This document shows positions 36,912-40,021 of a stretch of DNA of 40,021 nucleotides, piece by piece. A program made the translations under genes and the position numbers. This DNA is from Marinobacter sp. (GTDB taxonomy: Bacteria; Pseudomonadota; Gammaproteobacteria; Pseudomonadales; Oleiphilaceae). Within the stretch, counting starts at the first letter, position 1. Every line of letters begins with the position of its first letter. Below the pieces are notes generated by a model. That model did no database searches. It saw only the letters and a program-made list of their open reading frames with translations, and was not told where the DNA came from. The stretch spans positions 1 through 40,021 of the forward strand of contig JACIZI010000031.1 in assembly GCA_014359475.1 (NCBI GenBank). Reading direction: 5' to 3'.

Positions 36912-37739
36912 TTACTTGGCTGAACGACGACGTACTATCATCTTGTCAGTACGTTTGTTCTTACGAGTTTTATGCCCTTTGGTCGGAACACCCCACGGAG
37001 TAACCGGGTGACGCCCGCCAGAGGTACGCCCTTCACCACCACCATGCGGGTGGTCAACTGGGTTCATAGCAACACCACGTACTGTTGGACGTTTACCGCG
37101 CCAACGTGATGCACCCGCTTTACCAAGCTGCTTGAGGCTGTGCTCGCTGTTGGATACTTCCCCCAGCGTGGCACGGCAATCCACAAGCACCTTACGCATT
37201 TCACCTGAGCGCAGGCGGATGGTGGCATAAGCACCTTCCCGAGCAACCAGCTGTACGGATGCGCCCGCGGAGCGAGCCAGCTGGGCACCTTTGCCAGGCT
37301 TGAGTTCGACGCAGTGGATCACGGAACCTACCGGAATATTCCGGAGCGGCAGCGTAGAACCCACCTTGATCGGCGCGTCGATACCGGAACGCACAGGATC
37401 ACCGATCTTCATGCCCTTGGGCGCAATGATGTAGCGGCGCTCCCCGTCGGCATACTTGAGCAGTGCAATGTGCGCAGAGCGGTTCGGATCGTATTCCAGG
37501 CGCTCAATGATCGCCGGGATACCATCTTTGATCCGCTTGAAATCAATAACGCGGTAGTGCTGTTTGTGACCACCACCAACATGACGAGTGGTAATCCGGC
37601 CCGCGTTGTTACGGCCACCAGATTTACTCTTTGTTTCTACCAACGGCTGGTAAGGACGTCCTTTGTGCAGATCCGGGTTGTAAAGCTTTACAACGTGGCG
37701 GCGTCCGGCAGATGTTGGTTTGGTTTTGACGATCGGCAT
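36912..37739 (-). CDS. rplB: 50S ribosomal protein L2
   Basis: Large-subunit protein next to the peptidyl transferase centre, 275 aa. It begins [19 protein letters not shown] and has the C-terminal signature [20 protein letters not shown], whose His (HPHGGG) is needed for peptide bond formation. Confidence 0.98.
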   Translation of the reverse strand: MPIVKTKPTSAGRRHVVKLYNPDLHKGRPYQPLVETKSKSGGRNNAGRITTRHVGGGHKQHYRVIDFKRIKDGIPAIIERLEYDPNRSAHIALLKYADGERRYIIAPKGMKIGDPVRSGIDAPIKVGSTLPLRNIPVGSVIHCVELKPGKGAQLARSAGASVQLVAREGAYATIRLRSGEMRKVLVDCRATLGEVSNSEHSLKQLGKAGASRWRGKRPTVRGVAMNPVDHPHGGGEGRTSGGRHPVTPWGVPTKGHKTRKNKRTDKMIVRRRSAK

Positions 37740-37756
37740 ATTACGACCCCTTTACC

Positions 37757-38050
37757 TTATTCCACATCCAGAAAATCAATGTCCTGACCTTCCGCAAGCT
37801 TCACATAAGCCTTACGAATGTCAGAGCGCTTGCCGAAGCCGCGAACGGTACGCTTGAGCTTACCCTTACGGTTCAGAACCTGAACACCTTCGACGGTGAC
37901 GTTGAACAACTGCTCAACGGCTTTTTTGATCTCGGGCTTGGTGGCATCAGGGGCAACCCGGAACACTACCTGGCCGTGCTCGGCCACCAGGGATGCTTTT
38001 TCTGATACGTGAGGTCCGAGAAGAACCTGATAAATACGTTCCTGATTCAT
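37757..38050 (-). CDS. rplW: 50S ribosomal protein L23
   Basis: Exit-tunnel protein and docking site for trigger factor and SRP. The product is 97 aa, starting [19 protein letters not shown], with [20 protein letters not shown]. It overlaps the rplD stop by 4 bp, so the two are translationally coupled. Confidence 0.98.
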   Translation of the reverse strand: MNQERIYQVLLGPHVSEKASLVAEHGQVVFRVAPDATKPEIKKAVEQLFNVTVEGVQVLNRKGKLKRTVRGFGKRSDIRKAYVKLAEGQDIDFLDVE

Positions 38051-38652
38051 GCCAGCATCTCCTCGATCTTCTTCAGAGCGGGAACGGTGACCACGACCTT
38101 TTCGTAGGCAACCAGACTGACCGGATCCAGGCCGACAATATCGCGCACATCAACGTGCGGAATGTTGCGCGATGCCAGGTGCAGGTTCTGCTCGACGTTG
38201 TCGGACAGAATCAGCGCGTTGGTTACACCGAGATCCTTCAGTTTGGCGTTGAACACCTTGGTCTTCGGGCTGTCGACGCTGATATCGTCCACAACGACCA
38301 GACGTTCCTGGCGAACCAGCTCGGAAAAAATGGAGCGCATCGCTGCGCGGTACATCTTGCGGTTTACCTTCTGCTCAAAGCCGCGGGGCTTGGCAGCAAA
38401 GGTAACACCACCGGACCGCCAGATCGGGCTACGAATAGTACCCGCACGGGCACGGCCAGTACCCTTCTGACGCCACGGCTTCTTGCCGCCACCGCTTACT
38501 TCAGCACGAGTCTTCTGAGCCTTGGTTCCCTGACGACCACCAGCCATATAGGCGGTAACAACCTGGTGAACCAGCGACTCGTTAAAATCTTTCGCGAATG
38601 CAGCGTCGGAAACCGAAATCCCCTTGCCGCTGCCTGTGATTGTCAATTCCAT
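38047..38652 (-). CDS. rplD: 50S ribosomal protein L4
   Basis: Large-subunit protein with a loop reaching into the exit tunnel. The product is 201 aa, with [21 protein letters not shown] and [20 protein letters not shown], and the C-terminal ARNIPHVDV-like [12 protein letters not shown]. In E. coli L4 represses the S10 operon through a long leader; the leader here is only about 55 nt, so that mechanism may be absent. Confidence 0.98.
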   Translation of the reverse strand: MELTITGSGKGISVSDAAFAKDFNESLVHQVVTAYMAGGRQGTKAQKTRAEVSGGGKKPWRQKGTGRARAGTIRSPIWRSGGVTFAAKPRGFEQKVNRKMYRAAMRSIFSELVRQERLVVVDDISVDSPKTKVFNAKLKDLGVTNALILSDNVEQNLHLASRNIPHVDVRDIVGLDPVSLVAYEKVVVTVPALKKIEEMLA

Positions 38653-38663
38653 CGCACCGCTCC

Positions 38664-39302
38664 TCAGGCTTTAACTGCAGGCTTGATGACAACGTTGCCA
38701 CCGGTAGCGCCGGGAACGGCACCACGAATCAGCAGCAGGTTGCGCTCGGCATCGACGCGAACAACCTGAAGGTTCTGAACAGTCACCTGCTCATTACCCA
38801 TCTGGCCCGCCATCTTCTTGCCCTTGAATACCTTGCCCGGCGTCTGGTTCTGACCGATAGAACCAGGGGCACGATGAGACAGGGAGTTACCGTGGGTGGC
38901 GTCCTGCATAGAGAAATTCCAGCGCTTCACGCCGCCCTGAAAGCCTTTACCCTTGGACTGACCGGTTGCGTCAACCACCTGACCATCCTCAAAGATGGTG
39001 GCAGCGATCTCACCGCCTGCGGACAGATCCTCACCCTCGCCATCGGCGAGACGGAATTCCCACAGACCGCGACCAGCTTCCACGCCTGCTTTGGCATAGT
39101 GGCCAGCCTCGCTTTTGGTCACACGAGAAGAACGACGCTTGCCTACCGTAACCTGAACTGCACGGTAGCCATCGCTTTCCAGAGTTTTCAGCTGGGTAAT
39201 GCGGTTGGGCTCAACCTCGATTACCGTTACGGGCAGAGACTGCCCGTCTTCCGTAAAAATACGGGTCATACCGGCCTTCCGGCCGACAACACCAATTGCC
39301 AT
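38664..39302 (-). CDS. rplC: 50S ribosomal protein L3
   Basis: Early-assembly 23S rRNA-binding protein reaching the peptidyl transferase centre. The product is 212 aa, starting [20 protein letters not shown], with [20 protein letters not shown] and [20 protein letters not shown]. The Gln in the family's methylated GNS..HR-GSIGQ stretch is present. Confidence 0.98.
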   Translation of the reverse strand: MAIGVVGRKAGMTRIFTEDGQSLPVTVIEVEPNRITQLKTLESDGYRAVQVTVGKRRSSRVTKSEAGHYAKAGVEAGRGLWEFRLADGEGEDLSAGGEIAATIFEDGQVVDATGQSKGKGFQGGVKRWNFSMQDATHGNSLSHRAPGSIGQNQTPGKVFKGKKMAGQMGNEQVTVQNLQVVRVDAERNLLLIRGAVPGATGGNVVIKPAVKA

Positions 39303-39378
39303 GTTTCACCTCTTCAGTGTACGGGGCTCGCACCCTCTATGGCCTTATGACAGTTACACAGACTAATACCGGGCGGTA

Positions 39379-39690
39379 TTAGCCGAGGCTGATCTGAACG
39401 TCTACACCTGCTGCCAGGTCCAGCTTCATCAACGCATCTACTGTCTTTTCCGTCGGCTCAACAATGTCGAGCAGACGCTTGTGAGTACGAATTTCATACT
39501 GATCGCGCGCGTCCTTGTTGACGTGCGGGGAAATCAGAATCGTGTACTTTTCCTTCCGCGTCGGCAGAGGGATAGGTCCGCGCACCTGAGCGCCGGTCCG
39601 CTTGGCGGTATCGACGATCTCCTGCGTGGACTGGTCGATCAGGCGATAATCAAACGCCTTCAACCGGATTCGAATCTTTTGGCTTTGCAT
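39379..39690 (-). CDS. rpsJ: 30S ribosomal protein S10
   Basis: Small-subunit protein that also serves as NusE in transcription antitermination. The product is 103 aa, with [20 protein letters not shown] and [20 protein letters not shown]. First gene of the S10 operon, preceded by a consensus promoter. Confidence 0.98.
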   Translation of the reverse strand: MQSQKIRIRLKAFDYRLIDQSTQEIVDTAKRTGAQVRGPIPLPTRKEKYTILISPHVNKDARDQYEIRTHKRLLDIVEPTEKTVDALMKLDLAAGVDVQISLG

Positions 39691-39751
39691 GATGCACCAA
39701 ACTCCACTCGTAGCAGCTACTTGTTAGCCGACCTTCAAAAAAAGGAGCCGC

Positions 39752-39780
39752 ATTGTATGCATAATACCCAGCCATGTCAA
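39752..39780 (-). promoter_or_regulatory. consensus sigma-70 promoter of the S10 operon
   Basis: On the minus strand TTGACA (39775-39780), a 17-bp spacer and TACAAT (39752-39757) form a near-perfect promoter. The predicted start point near 39745 leaves a leader of about 55 nt before rpsJ. Confidence 0.9.
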
Positions 39781-39795
39781 CTGACCTTCAGTTGA
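39777..39795. promoter_or_regulatory. inverted repeat overlapping the S10 promoter -35
   Basis: TCAACTGA-CCT-TCAGTTGA is a perfect 8-3-8 inverted repeat. Its edge overlaps four bases of the -35 box and it extends into the upstream (UP-element) zone. It may be an operator or only a local hairpin. Confidence 0.5.
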
Positions 39796-39821
39796 TCGCG
39801 ACCAGGCATGATTGTGCGACT

Positions 39822-39856
39822 TAAACAGAAAGAGGGGCTGGTGACAGCCCCTCTTT
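39822..39856 (-). terminator. Rho-independent terminator of tuf
   Basis: AAAGAGGGGCTG and CAGCCCCTCTTT form a perfect 12-bp stem with loop GTGA at 39829-39856, 20 bp beyond the tuf stop on the minus strand. The following bases CTGTTTAA give a short T-rich run. Confidence 0.85.
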
Positions 39857-39876
39857 CCGGAAGATCAAGCGAATAC

Positions 39877-40021
39877 TTACTCGATGATCTTGGATACCAC
39901 ACCGGCACCTACGGTACGGCCGCCTTCACGAATCGCGAAGCGCAGGCCATCTTCCATGGCGATCGGCGCAATCAGGGTAACCGTCATCTTCACGTTATCA
40001 CCCGGCATCACCATTTCCACA
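39877..40021 (-). CDS. tuf: elongation factor Tu, C-terminal end (partial)
   Basis: The last 47 codons and stop of EF-Tu, the GTPase that brings aminoacyl-tRNA to the ribosome. The visible part reads [20 protein letters not shown] and ends [13 protein letters not shown], the typical domain III end. The gene continues past the window edge. It is the usual neighbour upstream of rpsJ, separated by its own terminator. Confidence 0.97.
   Translation of the reverse strand, partial: VEMVMPGDNVKMTVTLIAPIAMEDGLRFAIREGGRTVGAGVVSKIIE

Overview
The window reads as the chromosome of a gammaproteobacterium close to Marinobacter or the pseudomonads. This is inferred from the gene order ssb / YajR-type MFS / uvrA near rplQ, from glnA-glnL-glnG, from the protein sequences, and from a moderately high GC content. 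No taxonomic search was possible. There are no tRNA or rRNA genes and no CRISPR array. No transposase was seen.

Region 1 (1-7600) is nitrogen control. typA/bipA lies on the minus strand, divergent from glnA. Between them sits a well-formed NtrC/sigma-54 promoter: three NtrC-like dyads at 2100-2159 and a -24/-12 element at 2244-2259. glnA is followed by a strong terminator, a small secreted DUF4124-type protein, and glnL-glnG (NtrB/NtrC), which have their own NtrC dyad and a weaker -24/-12 element. GlnL and GlnG therefore probably control both their own transcription and that of glnA.

Region 2 (7500-12540) is DNA repair and housekeeping: ssb with a YajR-like MFS transporter upstream of it on the minus strand, and uvrA divergent on the plus strand.

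Region 3 (12540-25760) is the accessory part and the most interesting. It is an exopolysaccharide locus made of two convergent transcription units. The plus unit encodes a GumD-type priming glucose-phosphate transferase and an EpsL-type outer membrane barrel. The minus unit encodes, in order, an EpsE/GumB-type export protein, an EpsF/GumC-type chain-length protein, an EpsG-type kinase whose ATPase motifs are degenerate, a GumE-type polymerase, a GumH-like mannosyltransferase, a secreted GH5 endoglucanase, a GumK-like glucuronosyltransferase, a GT26 (GumM-type) transferase and a GT25 transferase. Together these predict a xanthan- or acetan-like polymer: a cellulosic backbone with a Man-GlcA side chain. 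Both units have near-consensus sigma-54 promoters, so the whole locus looks RpoN-dependent. The only trace of a Wzx/GumJ flippase is a fragment with a nonsense codon at 15533-15799, between the two units.

Region 4 (25860-39700) is the conserved ribosomal protein cluster on the minus strand: S10, spc and alpha operons, with rpsJ to rplQ plus secY and rpoA. There is a consensus sigma-70 promoter ahead of rpsJ, an internal promoter/hairpin ahead of rpsM, and terminators after rplQ. The 3' end of a tuf gene closes the window.

Two related palindromic intergenic elements (25-118 and 25763-25848) lie outside the genes. One of them sits exactly at the boundary between the EPS locus and the ribosomal cluster.
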